A DNA stretch of 58,633 bases from Azonexus sp. (GTDB taxonomy: Bacteria; Pseudomonadota; Gammaproteobacteria; Burkholderiales; Rhodocyclaceae): positions 1 through 58,633 of the forward strand of contig JAUYEI010000116.1 of NCBI GenBank assembly GCA_030691385.1, in the 5' to 3' direction. This document shows positions 8,772 to 17,874 of the stretch, piece after piece. Position numbers and translations under genes: made by a program. The notes beneath the pieces were generated by a model, which ran no database searches, had not been told where the DNA came from, and saw nothing but the letters and a program-made list of their open reading frames with translations. The stretch's first letter is position 1. Every line of letters begins with the position of its first letter.

Positions 8772-9502
8772 ACATGCCGGCAGCCAAACTCTCGGCCCAC
8801 AATCTCAAGAAGCGTTACAAGGCGCGGACGGTCGTCGAGGACGTTTCCTTCGAGGTCAAGTCCGGCGAAGTCGTCGGTCTGCTCGGTCCGAACGGTGCCG
8901 GCAAGACCACTTGTTTTTACATGATTGTCGGGCTGGTCGCGGCGGATGGCGGCGAGGTTTACATCGACGACAATCGCCTGACTCACCTGCCGATGCATAG
9001 CCGGGCCAGGCTTGGTCTGTCCTACCTGCCGCAGGAAGCCTCGGTGTTCCGCAAACTCAATGTCGAGGAAAACATCCGGGCCATCCTTGAGCTGCTCAAT
9101 TTGCCCGAAGCCGAGCTCAACGATCGCCTCGAGGGCCTGCTTGCCGAGTTGCATGTCAGCCATGTCCGCCACGTCAATGCCTCGGCCCTGTCGGGTGGCG
9201 AGCGGCGCCGCGTCGAAATCGCCCGCGCGCTGGCCACCAATCCGCGTTTCATCCTGCTCGACGAGCCATTTGCTGGGGTGGACCCTATCGCCGTACTCGA
9301 AATCCAGAAAATCATCCGCTTCCTCAAGGAGCGCGGAATCGGCGTCCTGATTACTGACCACAACGTCCGCGAGACGCTCGGTATTTGCGACCACGCGTAC
9401 ATTATCAATGCCGGAAATGTTCTGGCGGCTGGACGGCCGGACGAAATCGTCGATAATGAAAGCGTACGAAAGGTTTATCTCGGCGAGCACTTCAAGCTCT
9501 GA
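8768..9502 (+). CDS. lptB: LPS export ABC transporter ATP-binding protein
   Basis: A 244-residue ATPase of the LptB2FG complex that drives lipopolysaccharide out of the inner membrane. Walker [10 protein letters not shown] near residues 39-47, signature [16 protein letters not shown] near 140, Walker [14 protein letters not shown], and the switch His in [10 protein letters not shown]. LptB-specific stretches such as [21 protein letters not shown] are present. Start ATG 8768 overlaps the recX stop. In most betaproteobacteria lptB follows lptC-lptA; here those genes are not adjacent, and recA-recX takes their place. Confidence 0.95.
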   Translation: MNMPAAKLSAHNLKKRYKARTVVEDVSFEVKSGEVVGLLGPNGAGKTTCFYMIVGLVAADGGEVYIDDNRLTHLPMHSRARLGLSYLPQEASVFRKLNVEENIRAILELLNLPEAELNDRLEGLLAELHVSHVRHVNASALSGGERRRVEIARALATNPRFILLDEPFAGVDPIAVLEIQKIIRFLKERGIGVLITDHNVRETLGICDHAYIINAGNVLAAGRPDEIVDNESVRKVYLGEHFKL

Positions 9503-9529
9503 CCGGTAGATAGAAACCGACCCCAACCA

Positions 9530-11002
9530 ATGAAGCCGGCCCTCCAGCTAAAACTCTCCCAACATCTGGCGCTGACGCCTCAGCTACAGCAGTCGATCAA
9601 GCTGCTACAGCTATCGACGATCGAAATGCAGCAGGAAATCGAGCGCTATCTGCTCGAGAATCCCATGCTTGAGCGTGAGGACGAACAGGGCGGCGAGACG
9701 TTTTCAAGTGCTCAGCAATTCGATTCGCCACAAACGGTGGAGGGCGAACGCGAGCAACGGGTAGAGCGCGAAGAGCGTGATGCGCGTGACGACCGGGAGC
9801 AGGACGTTCCGTCAGCTCCCTCCGATGTCGATGACGACCGCTGGGCCGCCGATGCCGGCACCTTTACCGGTGCCGGACGCGATGAAGACGACGACAGCGA
9901 TTCGCAGGACATTCACGGCACGACGATCAGCCTGCGCGATCATCTCGGCTGGCAACTGGGGATGACCCAGGTTTCGGAACGCGACCGCAGCCTGGTCCGT
10001 TTCCTGATTGAGGCCCTCGATGACGATGGCTACTTGTCGGCTACCTTGGAAGAACTCTGGGAAACGCTGCCACCGGAATACGAAATTGAAATTGAAGAGC
10101 TGGAAATTGCGCTGCACCACATCCAGAATTTCGACCCCGTCGGCATCGGTGCCCGCAACCTCCAGGAATGCCTGGCACTGCAACTCAAGGCCTTGCCGGG
10201 CAGTTGTGAGGTCCGCGATCTCGCGCTGACTATCGTCCAGAAGCACCTGGAACTGCTGGCTGCCCGCGATTTCGCCAAGATCCGCCGCCTGACCGGCTGC
10301 GATGATGAGTCGCTGAAGGCCGCGCAATCGGTGATTACCGGCCTGAATCCGCGACCTGCCTCACGCTTCTCCCAGATCGAAGCCCGCTATATCACGCCGG
10401 ACGTGATCGTCAAGAAGCTCAAGGGGAAGTGGACTGCATACATCAATCCCGATGCTTATCCGCGCCTGCGCATCAACCGTCTTTACGCCGAAATTCTTTC
10501 GAAGCAGCGGCGTGGCAATGGCCACCTGTCCACTCAGTTGCAGGAAGCTCGCTGGCTGATTAAAAATGTTCAACAGCGTTTCGAGACAATTCATCGTGTG
10601 ACGCAGGCCATCGTTGATCGTCAGCGTCAGTTCTTTGAACACGGAGAAGTTGCGATGCGCCCGCTGGTTTTGCGCGAAATCGCCGACATTCTCGGTTTGC
10701 ACGAGTCGACCGTATCGCGCGTCACCAGCCAGAAATACATGGCGACGCCGCGCGGTATCTTCGAACTCAAATACTTCTTCGGCAGTCATGTCTCCACCGA
10801 TACCGGTGGTGCCTGTTCTGCTACGGCCATCCGGGCGCTGATCAAGCAGTTGATCTCGGCCGAGGATGGCAAGAAGCCCTTGTCGGATAGTCAATTATCC
10901 GAAATACTAGGCCAGCAGGGAATCGTAGTTGCCAGACGGACGGTTGCAAAATACCGCGAGTCGCTCAACATCCCCCCGGTCAATTTACGCAAGACCCTGT
11001 AG
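9530..11002 (+). CDS. rpoN: RNA polymerase sigma-54 factor
   Basis: A 490-residue sigma-54 that needs enhancer-binding activators and reads -24/-12 promoters for nitrogen, motility and other genes. The N-terminal Gln/Leu-rich activator region (LKLSQHLALTPQLQQSIKLLQLST) covers residues 1-50. An acidic spacer (about 50-130) follows, then the core-binding domain. The helix-turn-helix (LHESTVSRVTSQKYMATPRG) is near 390-410. The RpoN box ARRTVAKYRE lies near residue 472. Start ATG 9530; it lies 27 bp after lptB in the usual order. Confidence 0.97.
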   Translation: MKPALQLKLSQHLALTPQLQQSIKLLQLSTIEMQQEIERYLLENPMLEREDEQGGETFSSAQQFDSPQTVEGEREQRVEREERDARDDREQDVPSAPSDVDDDRWAADAGTFTGAGRDEDDDSDSQDIHGTTISLRDHLGWQLGMTQVSERDRSLVRFLIEALDDDGYLSATLEELWETLPPEYEIEIEELEIALHHIQNFDPVGIGARNLQECLALQLKALPGSCEVRDLALTIVQKHLELLAARDFAKIRRLTGCDDESLKAAQSVITGLNPRPASRFSQIEARYITPDVIVKKLKGKWTAYINPDAYPRLRINRLYAEILSKQRRGNGHLSTQLQEARWLIKNVQQRFETIHRVTQAIVDRQRQFFEHGEVAMRPLVLREIADILGLHESTVSRVTSQKYMATPRGIFELKYFFGSHVSTDTGGACSATAIRALIKQLISAEDGKKPLSDSQLSEILGQQGIVVARRTVAKYRESLNIPPVNLRKTL

Positions 11003-11017
11003 AGAGAGGAGAAAAAA

Positions 11018-11344
11018 GTGAATCTGCAGATTAGTGGTCACCATATTGAAGTTACCCCGGCACTTCGCGAATACGTTGAAAACAAGCTGGATCCAGTGAT
11101 CCGCCATTTCGACAAGGTAACCGGCGTCAACGTCGTTTTGTCAGTTGAGAAGCTCAAGCAAAAAGGCGAAGTCACGCTTCACGTACCGGGCAAGGACATC
11201 CATGTCGAAGAGTCCGGTGACGATCTCTACGCCGCTATCGATGCCTTGTTCGACAAGCTGGACCGTCAGGTTCAGAAGTACAAGCAAAAGGTCCAGGACC
11301 ACCATCGCGGTGACAAACCCGGGCTGCACGCCGCCGCTGAATAA
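11018..11344 (+). CDS. hpf: Ribosome hibernation promoting factor
   Basis: A 108-residue short-type HPF/YfiA protein that binds the small ribosomal subunit and helps form inactive 100S ribosomes in stationary phase. The family pattern [26 protein letters not shown] is at the start and [23 protein letters not shown] near the end. A GTG start at 11018 is preceded by a strong purine-rich ribosome-binding site (AGAGAGGAGAAAAAA). It lies 15 bp after rpoN, as in most proteobacteria. Confidence 0.95.
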   Translation: MNLQISGHHIEVTPALREYVENKLDPVIRHFDKVTGVNVVLSVEKLKQKGEVTLHVPGKDIHVEESGDDLYAAIDALFDKLDRQVQKYKQKVQDHHRGDKPGLHAAAE

Positions 11345-11354
11345 GCGCTGAACG

Positions 11355-11390
11355 GGCCGCACCGTAACTGGCTGCGGCCTTTGTTTTCTT
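11355..11390 (+). terminator. Rho-independent terminator after hpf
   Basis: Stem GGCCGCA / TGCGGCC around an 11-base loop, followed by TTTGTTTTCTT. It ends just before the ptsN start, so it may partly uncouple ptsN from rpoN-hpf. Confidence 0.75.
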
Positions 11391-11400
11391 AACCTTCCCT

Positions 11401-11847
11401 ATGAACCCCTTAACCAATCTTCTATCAACCGATCAGGTTCTGCTTGATCTTGAAGCCAGCAGCAAGAAGCGGGTTTTCGAACAAGCAGGCATGCTGTTCG
11501 AAAATCGCCTTGGTCTTGCCCGATCGATCATTTTCGATAGCCTGTTTGCCCGCGAAAAGCTCGGTTCTACCGGCTTGGGCCAGGGTGTGGCGATTCCCCA
11601 TGGTCGAATCAAGGGGCTGAAACAGGCCGTTGGTGCATTCCTGCGTCTGGCAACACCGGTACCGTTCGATTCGCCGGATGGTCGCCCGGTCGATCTGCTC
11701 TTCGTTCTATTGGTTCCCGAGCAAGCGACCGAGCAGCATTTGCAGATACTTTCGGAACTGGCCCAGAATTTTTCCGACCGGGTATTCCGCGAAAAATTGC
11801 ATGTTGCTCCTGATGCTGCTGCTGTTGTCGCTCTTTTTCAGGGCTGA
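11401..11847 (+). CDS. ptsN: PTS IIA-like nitrogen regulatory protein PtsN
   Basis: A 148-residue EIIA-Ntr protein, the last phosphate acceptor of the nitrogen-related PTS, which signals to potassium transport, carbon storage and other targets. The phosphorylated histidine is H68 in GVAIPHGRI; the FDSPDGRPVDLLFVLLVP strand and EHLQILSELAQNF helix are typical. It is followed 9 bp later by hprK. Confidence 0.95.
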   Translation: MNPLTNLLSTDQVLLDLEASSKKRVFEQAGMLFENRLGLARSIIFDSLFAREKLGSTGLGQGVAIPHGRIKGLKQAVGAFLRLATPVPFDSPDGRPVDLLFVLLVPEQATEQHLQILSELAQNFSDRVFREKLHVAPDAAAVVALFQG

Positions 11848-11856
11848 GCTTAGTTC

Positions 11857-12792
11857 GTGCGTCACGTAAGCCTGGTTCAGCTTTACGAGGACAACCGCGA
11901 AAAACTGCTGTTGAACTGGAACATTGTTCCGCAGGCAGACCGCCGTATCGAGATCAAGGGCTCCAATAACTATGGTGCCGATCTGGTTGGTCACATCAAT
12001 ATCATTCACCCGGAACGTTTGCAGGTTCTCGGCCTCGCCGAGTACGAATGGGCCATGCGCATTGGCGAGCGTCGCTTCGCACAAATGCTTGGCGACCTGC
12101 TCGGCGCACAACCGCCAGCGGTGATCGTCGCTGACGGGCTGACGCCGCCGCCATTGGTGATCGAGACCTGCACCCAACTGACGACCCCGCTGATTTTCTC
12201 GCCCAAGCCGTGTTCGGCGATCATCGATCTGTTGCGTATCTACCTTTCGGCCCGTCTGGCCGATACGGTCAGCCTGCATGGCGTGTTCATGGATGTCCTT
12301 GGCATGGGCATACTGATTACCGGAGACTCCGGTGTAGGCAAATCGGAGTTGGCGCTGGAACTGATCTCCCGGGGGCACGGGCTGGTTGCTGATGATGTCG
12401 TCGAAATGGCCCGGATTGCGCCGACCACCATTGAGGGCCGTTGCCCCGGCATGCTGCGCGATTTTCTCGAGGTGCGCGGGCTCGGTTTGCTCAACATCCG
12501 GACGATTTTTGGCGAAACAGCGTCGCGCCGGAAAATGAAGCTCAAGCTCATCGTGCATCTGCAGAAAACATCGACCGCAGCCGACGCACCACGTCTGCCA
12601 CTCGATGCGCAAACGCATGAAGTGCTGGGTGTGCCGATCCGCAAGGTGGTCATTCCCGTGGCTGCCGGACGCAACCTCGCGGTGTTGCTCGAAGCAGCCG
12701 TACGCAACACGATTCTTCAATTGCGCGGGATCGACAGCATGCAGGATTTCATGGATCGCCAGCAGCGCACGATGCTTGACGATGACACATGA
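11857..12792 (+). CDS. hprK: HPr kinase/phosphorylase
   Basis: A 311-residue HprK that phosphorylates and dephosphorylates the Ser of HPr. Domain 1 is residues 1 to about 130; catalytic H141 is in SLHGVFMD, Walker A GDSGVGKS is residues 156-163, then LVADDVVEM and the conserved EVRGLGLLNI. Start is a GTG at 11857 with no clear ribosome-binding site; N-terminal SLVQLYEDNREKL fits the family. rapZ, which usually follows, is absent here. Confidence 0.94.
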   Translation: MRHVSLVQLYEDNREKLLLNWNIVPQADRRIEIKGSNNYGADLVGHINIIHPERLQVLGLAEYEWAMRIGERRFAQMLGDLLGAQPPAVIVADGLTPPPLVIETCTQLTTPLIFSPKPCSAIIDLLRIYLSARLADTVSLHGVFMDVLGMGILITGDSGVGKSELALELISRGHGLVADDVVEMARIAPTTIEGRCPGMLRDFLEVRGLGLLNIRTIFGETASRRKMKLKLIVHLQKTSTAADAPRLPLDAQTHEVLGVPIRKVVIPVAAGRNLAVLLEAAVRNTILQLRGIDSMQDFMDRQQRTMLDDDT

Positions 12793-12840
12793 ATGGTCGA
12801 TAGTACTTCGGCTTTTCCAACCTTATAGAGGGGACACCCA

Positions 12841-13098
12841 ATGAAGAAATTGATCGCTCTGTTGATTGTTGCTTTTGCTGCTACCGCTGCCTACGCCGCT
12901 GATGATTGTGCCGCGCAGGCCGCCGAGAAAAAGCTGGCGGGTGCTGCCAAGAACAGCTTCATCAAGAAATGCACCAAGGATGCCGGTGCCGCACCTGAAA
13001 ACGAGGCTTGTGCTGCTACCGCCAAGGAAAAGAAACTGGCTGGCGCTGCCAAGAACAGCTTTATGAAGAAATGCGCGGCGGAAGCTGCTGCCAAGTAA
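12841..13098 (+). CDS. PsiF-repeat periplasmic protein
   Basis: An 85-residue protein with a signal peptide (MKKLIALLIVAFAATAAYA) and two copies of the PsiF repeat, each ending KKLAGAAKNSF-x-KKC. Cys pairs are found in each repeat. PsiF was described as phosphate-starvation inducible in E. coli; its role is unknown. A good ribosome-binding site (GAGGGGAC) precedes ATG 12841, and a terminator follows. Confidence 0.88.
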   Translation: MKKLIALLIVAFAATAAYAADDCAAQAAEKKLAGAAKNSFIKKCTKDAGAAPENEACAATAKEKKLAGAAKNSFMKKCAAEAAAK

Positions 13099-13117
13099 TA
13101 AATCTGCTCAGGGAGCA

Positions 13118-13150
13118 ATCGGCCATCCGCAGATGGCCGATTTTTGTTTA
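13118..13150 (+). terminator. Rho-independent terminator after the PsiF gene
   Basis: Perfect 10 bp stem ATCGGCCATC / GATGGCCGAT with loop CGCA, followed by TTTTGTTT. It lies between two convergent genes and could stop transcription mainly on the plus strand. Confidence 0.9.
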
Positions 13151-14050
13151 CAGATGCTCGAATTCGGCGATATCGGCCAAAGGATCGTTGCCTGAATTGC
13201 CAAAACTGATCCGGCCACGACTTTCGAGTTGAATTTCATGGCGCCGGACCATGACTTCCTGGCGTCCCGAGAGCGTGACAAAGCAGCCGTTTGTGCTGGT
13301 GTCGACCAGATAGAAGCCATCGCCCCGTCTTTCAACCCGCGCGTGTTGCCGGGAGGCTTTGCGATCATCAATGATCAGTTTGCAGCCAAGATCACGTCCG
13401 ATGGTCAGCACCGGGGTCTTGTCGTCGAGCAGAAAAGCCTTGCCGCGATGGCGAACACAAAGTCGGTCGACGGGTACGGCGCTATTTGGGCCGAAAGCCG
13501 AGTGCGCCGAATTCGCCGTGGCGCCCTGATAGTTCGGCCAGTTGATCTGGAAAAGCGCCAGAGCTTCGCCGTCTTCCGGAACGCTTCCCAGTTCGGGAAC
13601 GGGATCGGCAGAAATGAAGCTTGGTTCGGCCAGGGCCTGGACGAGAAGTGAACTGCACAAAATCTGGTCGCGTCGGGCAATCCCGGCGATACGGGCGGCT
13701 GTGGAAACGGGCGACCCAGTGAGTTTCTTGCCATCATCCAACACTTCGCCGCAGTGCAAGCCAATGCGGATAGTCAATTTCAGACCGGAAACAGGGGGCA
13801 GGTCGGCAATCCGCTGCTGCATGTCGATGGCCGCCTGACAAGCATCTTCCGCGGTTTCAAAGGCGCCCAGCAACTCGTCGCCGACTACCTGGATAGTCTT
13901 GCCCTTGTAGCCATCAATGGAGCGTTTCATGCGCTTCAGGCAACGTTCAACTGCGTGCATTGCCTCTTTGTCTCCAAGGCGCTCGAAAAGCGCGGTACTG
14001 CCGGAGACATCGGCAAACATCACGATCAATTTCCGTTGCGTGGCGCTCAT
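13148..14050 (-). CDS. Class III adenylate/guanylate cyclase with C-terminal FHA domain
   Basis: A 300-residue cytosolic protein. Residues about 5-170 are a class III cyclase homology domain with metal-binding Asp14 (FADVSGST) and Asp58 (VVGDELLGAF), and RIGLHCGEV. Residues about 210-295 are an FHA phosphothreonine-binding domain with IGRDLGC, SRQHARV and STNGCFV. No membrane segment. I infer a cyclic-nucleotide signal enzyme recruited by Ser/Thr phosphorylation. Whether it makes cAMP, cGMP or is a degenerate sensor cannot be told. The neighbour is ttcA, with no obvious operon link. Confidence 0.88.
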   Translation of the reverse strand: MSATQRKLIVMFADVSGSTALFERLGDKEAMHAVERCLKRMKRSIDGYKGKTIQVVGDELLGAFETAEDACQAAIDMQQRIADLPPVSGLKLTIRIGLHCGEVLDDGKKLTGSPVSTAARIAGIARRDQILCSSLLVQALAEPSFISADPVPELGSVPEDGEALALFQINWPNYQGATANSAHSAFGPNSAVPVDRLCVRHRGKAFLLDDKTPVLTIGRDLGCKLIIDDRKASRQHARVERRGDGFYLVDTSTNGCFVTLSGRQEVMVRRHEIQLESRGRISFGNSGNDPLADIAEFEHL

Positions 14051-14111
14051 GGCTACCCAGAGTCCTTTAATTGACGACCTCTCATTATATGTTGATCGTA
14101 CGGCTTCTGCA

Positions 14112-14975
14112 TTATGCCGAAAGGCTTATCGGGATCGTTCCAATGATCGCCATTTCCGGGGTATCAAATGCAATATCGCCCTCTTCGACCGGCGTGTCCA
14201 GCGTCAGTCCGCGAAAATCAAACAAGTCGCCGTCGGCCAGGTGGGAGAGAACGACATTTTGCATGGCGGTGAATACGGATTCGGTACGACCGGGATAACG
14301 CTTGTCCCAGTCATGCATCATTTCCCGGATTTTCTGGCGTTGCAGGTTGTCCTGCGAGCCGCACAGGTTACAGGGGATGATCGGAAATTCCATGCCGCGG
14401 GCAAATTTCGCAATATCGGCTTCGGCGCAATAGGCCAGTGGCCGGATGACGACATGCGCCTTGTCGTCGGTGACGAGCTTAGGCGGCATGGCCTTGAGCT
14501 TGCCGCCGAAGAGCATGTTGAGAAACAGCGTATGCACCATGTCATCGCGATGATGGCCGAGGGCTATCTTGTTGGCGCCCAGTTCCTTGGCGGTTCGGTA
14601 GATGACGCCGCGACGGAGGCGCGAACAGAGCGAACAGGTCGTTTTCCCTTCGGGAATCTTTTCCTTGACGACCGAATAGGTGTCGGCTTCGACAATCCGA
14701 TGCTCGATGCCGATCGATTCGAAGTAGCGGGGCAGGATGTCAGCGGGAAAGCCGGGCTGCTTCTGGTCAAGATTCATGGCAATCAGGCGAAACTTGACCG
14801 GTGCTCGCTGTTGCAGCGCCATCAGCATGGCGAGCAGCGTGTAGGAATCTTTGCCCCCGGAAACGCAGACGAGCACCGTATCGCCATCCTCGATCATGTT
14901 GTAGTCGATGATCGCTTTGCCGGTACGGCCTTCCAGATATTTGCGCAGCTTTTGCAGGTTGTTCGATTGGGTCAT
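14112..14975 (-). CDS. ttcA: tRNA 2-thiocytidine(32) synthetase TtcA
   Basis: A PP-loop ATPase with an iron-sulfur cluster that thiolates cytidine 32 in tRNA. PP-loop motif SGGKDS near residue 46, cluster cysteines in [10 protein letters not shown] and CNLCGSQ, and the [14 protein letters not shown] motif. ATG 14975 ([10 protein letters not shown]) gives 287 residues; a GTG-type start at 15029 would add 18 untypical residues. Ends 61 bp before the cyclase gene. Confidence 0.93.
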   Translation of the reverse strand: MTQSNNLQKLRKYLEGRTGKAIIDYNMIEDGDTVLVCVSGGKDSYTLLAMLMALQQRAPVKFRLIAMNLDQKQPGFPADILPRYFESIGIEHRIVEADTYSVVKEKIPEGKTTCSLCSRLRRGVIYRTAKELGANKIALGHHRDDMVHTLFLNMLFGGKLKAMPPKLVTDDKAHVVIRPLAYCAEADIAKFARGMEFPIIPCNLCGSQDNLQRQKIREMMHDWDKRYPGRTESVFTAMQNVVLSHLADGDLFDFRGLTLDTPVEEGDIAFDTPEMAIIGTIPISLSA

Positions 14976-15021
14976 GGGGCAAGGAAAAAGGGTGGTGGGC
15001 TGACCGTGTAGCGTGATTCCT

Positions 15022-15046
15022 ACGGTCAACCGGATTTATTGCGTAA
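15022..15046 (+). repeat. ACGGTCAACCGG repeat, site 1
   Basis: An exact 12-mer at 15022-15033, preceded by T and followed by ATTTATTGCGTAAAACGC. It lies between the ttcA and kinase genes. The tail forms a small GCGTAAAACGC hairpin. Confidence 0.7.
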
Positions 15047-15107
15047 AACGCAAAAGACGGCCAGTTTAGTTTGTGTCACCAATCGGGCGAAAAAATTCTG
15101 CGTTGAA

Positions 15108-17864
15108 TCAGTGGTTTCCGCCAATGGCATGCAGTTTTTCCTGCAATTCATTGACCCTGATTGGCTTGGAAAGATAGTCGTCCATCCCGGCTGCCAGGCA
15201 GGCATCGCGGTCGTCCTGCATGGCGGCGGCAGTCATGGCGATGATCGGTGTGTGCGGCAGGTGACGATCAGCCTCGTGTGCTCGGATTCGTTGTGTTGCT
15301 TCGATGCCACCCATGACCGGCATCTGCATGTCCATCAGGATCACGTCAAAGGACCGGGTTGCCAGAATGTCCAGTGCTTCCTGGCCATTCAGAGCCAGCG
15401 TCGCTACGTGTCCCCATTTGCCGAGCAGGCCGAGGGCAAGTTTCTGGTTGGTCGGATGATCTTCGACGAGCAGGATATTCAGGGCGCGCCGCGCTTCCCG
15501 CAGCGAATGACGGGTAACCAGCGGTTTTCCAGTCGAGTGCAGTGCGGGGGCCGCGTTGTCGAACAGACGCCCAAGTGCCGCATGCAATTCGTCGAGTGAA
15601 ATGGGTTTGGAGAAAAATCCGGCGATTCCGGCTTCCTGGCAGCGTTGGGCATCGCCGCGCAGAGCACCGGAAGAGAGCATCAACATCGGTGGCAGATTTT
15701 TGTTGCTTGCGCGCAGGCGGCTGGCCAGTTCATAACCGTCCATCCGGGGCATTTGTGCGTCGAGCAGGATGCAATCGAAATCCGTGTTGCCCTCCTGCAT
15801 CAAGGCGAGTGCTGCCTTAGCTGAGTCGACATCCATCGGGATAGCTTTCAACAAACTCAGCATGCCGCTCAGGATGCGCCGGTTGGTGGCATTGTCGTCC
15901 ACAATAAGGATGCGCCGGCCGCGCAATTCGACCTCGCTACCCATGGCCGGAGTTGCCTGCTCGGAGAGCTTCAGTTGTACCGAAAAATGGAAGGTGCTGC
16001 CCTTCCCTGTCTCGCTGTGCAGCCACATCCGGCCACCCATCAGATCGACCAGATGACGACAAATCGACAGACCAAGCCCGGTGCCGCCATACTTTCGTGT
16101 CGTCGACGTATCTTCCTGCGAGAAGGCGTCAAAGATCAGCTCCTGCTTGTCGGGAGCGATGCCGATGCCCGTATCGCGCACCGCAAAATGGACGATCGCG
16201 TGTCCATCCTGCAATTGCATCAGTTCAGTGCGCAGGACGATTTCCCCGTGCTTGGTGAACTTGATGGCATTGCCGACCAGATTGACCAGCACCTGCCGGA
16301 TACGACTGGGGTCGCCCAGCACGTAGCGGGGTACGTCGTGAAGGACTTCGCTGAGCAGTTCGATTCCCTTTTCGTGGGCGCGTAAGGCCAGGGGCTTGAG
16401 AACTTCCGCAATGAGGCGATACAGATCGAAGGAAATCTCCTCGACGAGCAGTTTGCCGGCTTCGATTTTCGAAAAATCGAGAATGTCGTTGATGATGGTG
16501 AGCAGCGACTCGGCCGAAGACTTCGCGATGTTCAGATATTCGCGTTGTTCTGAGCTTAACGCCGTTTCCAGGGCCAGGTCGGTCATGCCGATAACGCCAT
16601 TCATCGGCGTACGAATCTCGTGACTCATGTTGGCGAGGAAATCACTTTTCGCCCGGCTGGCCGCTTCTGCCGCCTCCTTGGCCCGCAGGACTTCGACCTC
16701 AGCCTGTTTGCGTTCGGTGATATCGACAATGACGCCAAGCAAGCCGGAAACGCTTCCATCGCGGCGGGTCAGTGCGGCTTTGCGATAGACCGTATCGTGA
16801 ATGACACCGTCACGGCTATGTACCGACGCCTCATAGGACTGCATCCCTTTGCTGGCAAACAGTTCGGCATCTTTTTCCGTATGCAGGCGGGTATCTTCCG
16901 GAGGCAGGAGGTCGTTCAGCGTGTGGCCGATGATGGCATCGCGCTTGATATGGAAGAACAATTCGAAAGCACGGTTCAGGCGAACATAGCGTCCGGCATC
17001 ATCTTTCAGGTAAACCGGCAGCGGGATGGCCTCGATCAACTCCTCGACCAGATGCAACTGCTCTGACAGTTGTGCCTCGATGCGCTTGCGGTCGGTGATG
17101 TCGGTACGGATGGCGATATGTCGTTCAGGCTCTCCGGCGGCATTCAGCAGCGGAACAATCGTGGCACTTACCCAATACAGATTTCCGCCGCGCGCCCGGT
17201 TGCAGATTTCGCCACGCCAGACTTGGCCAAGCGAGATGGTCTGCCACATGCCGCGGAACATTTCGGTTGGATGGTTGCCGGAGTTGATGATGCGGTGATT
17301 GCGGCCGAGCAGTTCCTCGCGGGCGTAACCGCTGATGTCGCAAAAACGGTCGTTGGCATACAAAATCGTGCCGGCGGTATCGGTGATGCTGACGATAGCG
17401 TGCTGGTCGAGGGCGAATTTCTGGGTAGCCAGCTCACGCCGGCCATGCTCGCTTTCTGCGACCATTGAGGCGATTCGCTTGGACAGTTCGGCGATGTCCT
17501 CATCGGCAAACGTATCGACATGATCGCTCCGGTCATCGTCAGGCAACAAATGCAGGACTGTTTTTCGCAAGGAACGCAGCGCATTTTCACGATCAGCCAG
17601 CGAAAGACGCAGTTTTTCGTTGCTGTCCGAGAGTTCGGAGGAGGATATTTCCAGGCTGCGAGTGCGCAAATCAAGATCGCGCTCGTATTGCTCGTAGCTG
17701 CTGTCGACGCGCGTCAGGAAATCGCCAAAGCCTTCCAGGGCGGCTCGCAAGGCTGGATCTAGCGCCGTCGCTGCGCTGCTCATCGAGTTCAGCAACGTGG
17801 CCAGTTCGGCTTCGTTGTTGATTCCCAGGCTGCGTTTGAGCTGACGGAGAAGCGCTTTTTGCAT
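15108..17864 (-). CDS. Hybrid sensor histidine kinase (PAS-PAS-HisKA-HATPase-REC-REC)
   Basis: About 918 residues and no obvious membrane segments, so a cytosolic sensor. An N-terminal helical region of about 150 residues is followed by two PAS domains (around FALDQHAIVSITDTAG and IPLPVYLKDDAGRYV) ending in DITDRKR and DITERKQ, then HisKA with phosphorylated His in FLANMSHEIRTPMNG, HATPase with NLVGNAIKF and DTGIGIAPD, then two receiver domains with Asp in CILLDAQMPRMDG and VILMDMQMPVMGG. No Hpt domain is present, so an external phosphotransfer protein is needed. The ATG at 17864 lies 10 bp after the FIST gene, so the two form an operon; a GTG at 17885 would overlap it. FIST-kinase pairs suggest a small-molecule sensing unit. 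Confidence 0.93.
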   Translation of the reverse strand: MQKALLRQLKRSLGINNEAELATLLNSMSSAATALDPALRAALEGFGDFLTRVDSSYEQYERDLDLRTRSLEISSSELSDSNEKLRLSLADRENALRSLRKTVLHLLPDDDRSDHVDTFADEDIAELSKRIASMVAESEHGRRELATQKFALDQHAIVSITDTAGTILYANDRFCDISGYAREELLGRNHRIINSGNHPTEMFRGMWQTISLGQVWRGEICNRARGGNLYWVSATIVPLLNAAGEPERHIAIRTDITDRKRIEAQLSEQLHLVEELIEAIPLPVYLKDDAGRYVRLNRAFELFFHIKRDAIIGHTLNDLLPPEDTRLHTEKDAELFASKGMQSYEASVHSRDGVIHDTVYRKAALTRRDGSVSGLLGVIVDITERKQAEVEVLRAKEAAEAASRAKSDFLANMSHEIRTPMNGVIGMTDLALETALSSEQREYLNIAKSSAESLLTIINDILDFSKIEAGKLLVEEISFDLYRLIAEVLKPLALRAHEKGIELLSEVLHDVPRYVLGDPSRIRQVLVNLVGNAIKFTKHGEIVLRTELMQLQDGHAIVHFAVRDTGIGIAPDKQELIFDAFSQEDTSTTRKYGGTGLGLSICRHLVDLMGGRMWLHSETGKGSTFHFSVQLKLSEQATPAMGSEVELRGRRILIVDDNATNRRILSGMLSLLKAIPMDVDSAKAALALMQEGNTDFDCILLDAQMPRMDGYELASRLRASNKNLPPMLMLSSGALRGDAQRCQEAGIAGFFSKPISLDELHAALGRLFDNAAPALHSTGKPLVTRHSLREARRALNILLVEDHPTNQKLALGLLGKWGHVATLALNGQEALDILATRSFDVILMDMQMPVMGGIEATQRIRAHEADRHLPHTPIIAMTAAAMQDDRDACLAAGMDDYLSKPIRVNELQEKLHAIGGNH

Positions 17865-17874
17865 GCGGTTTGGG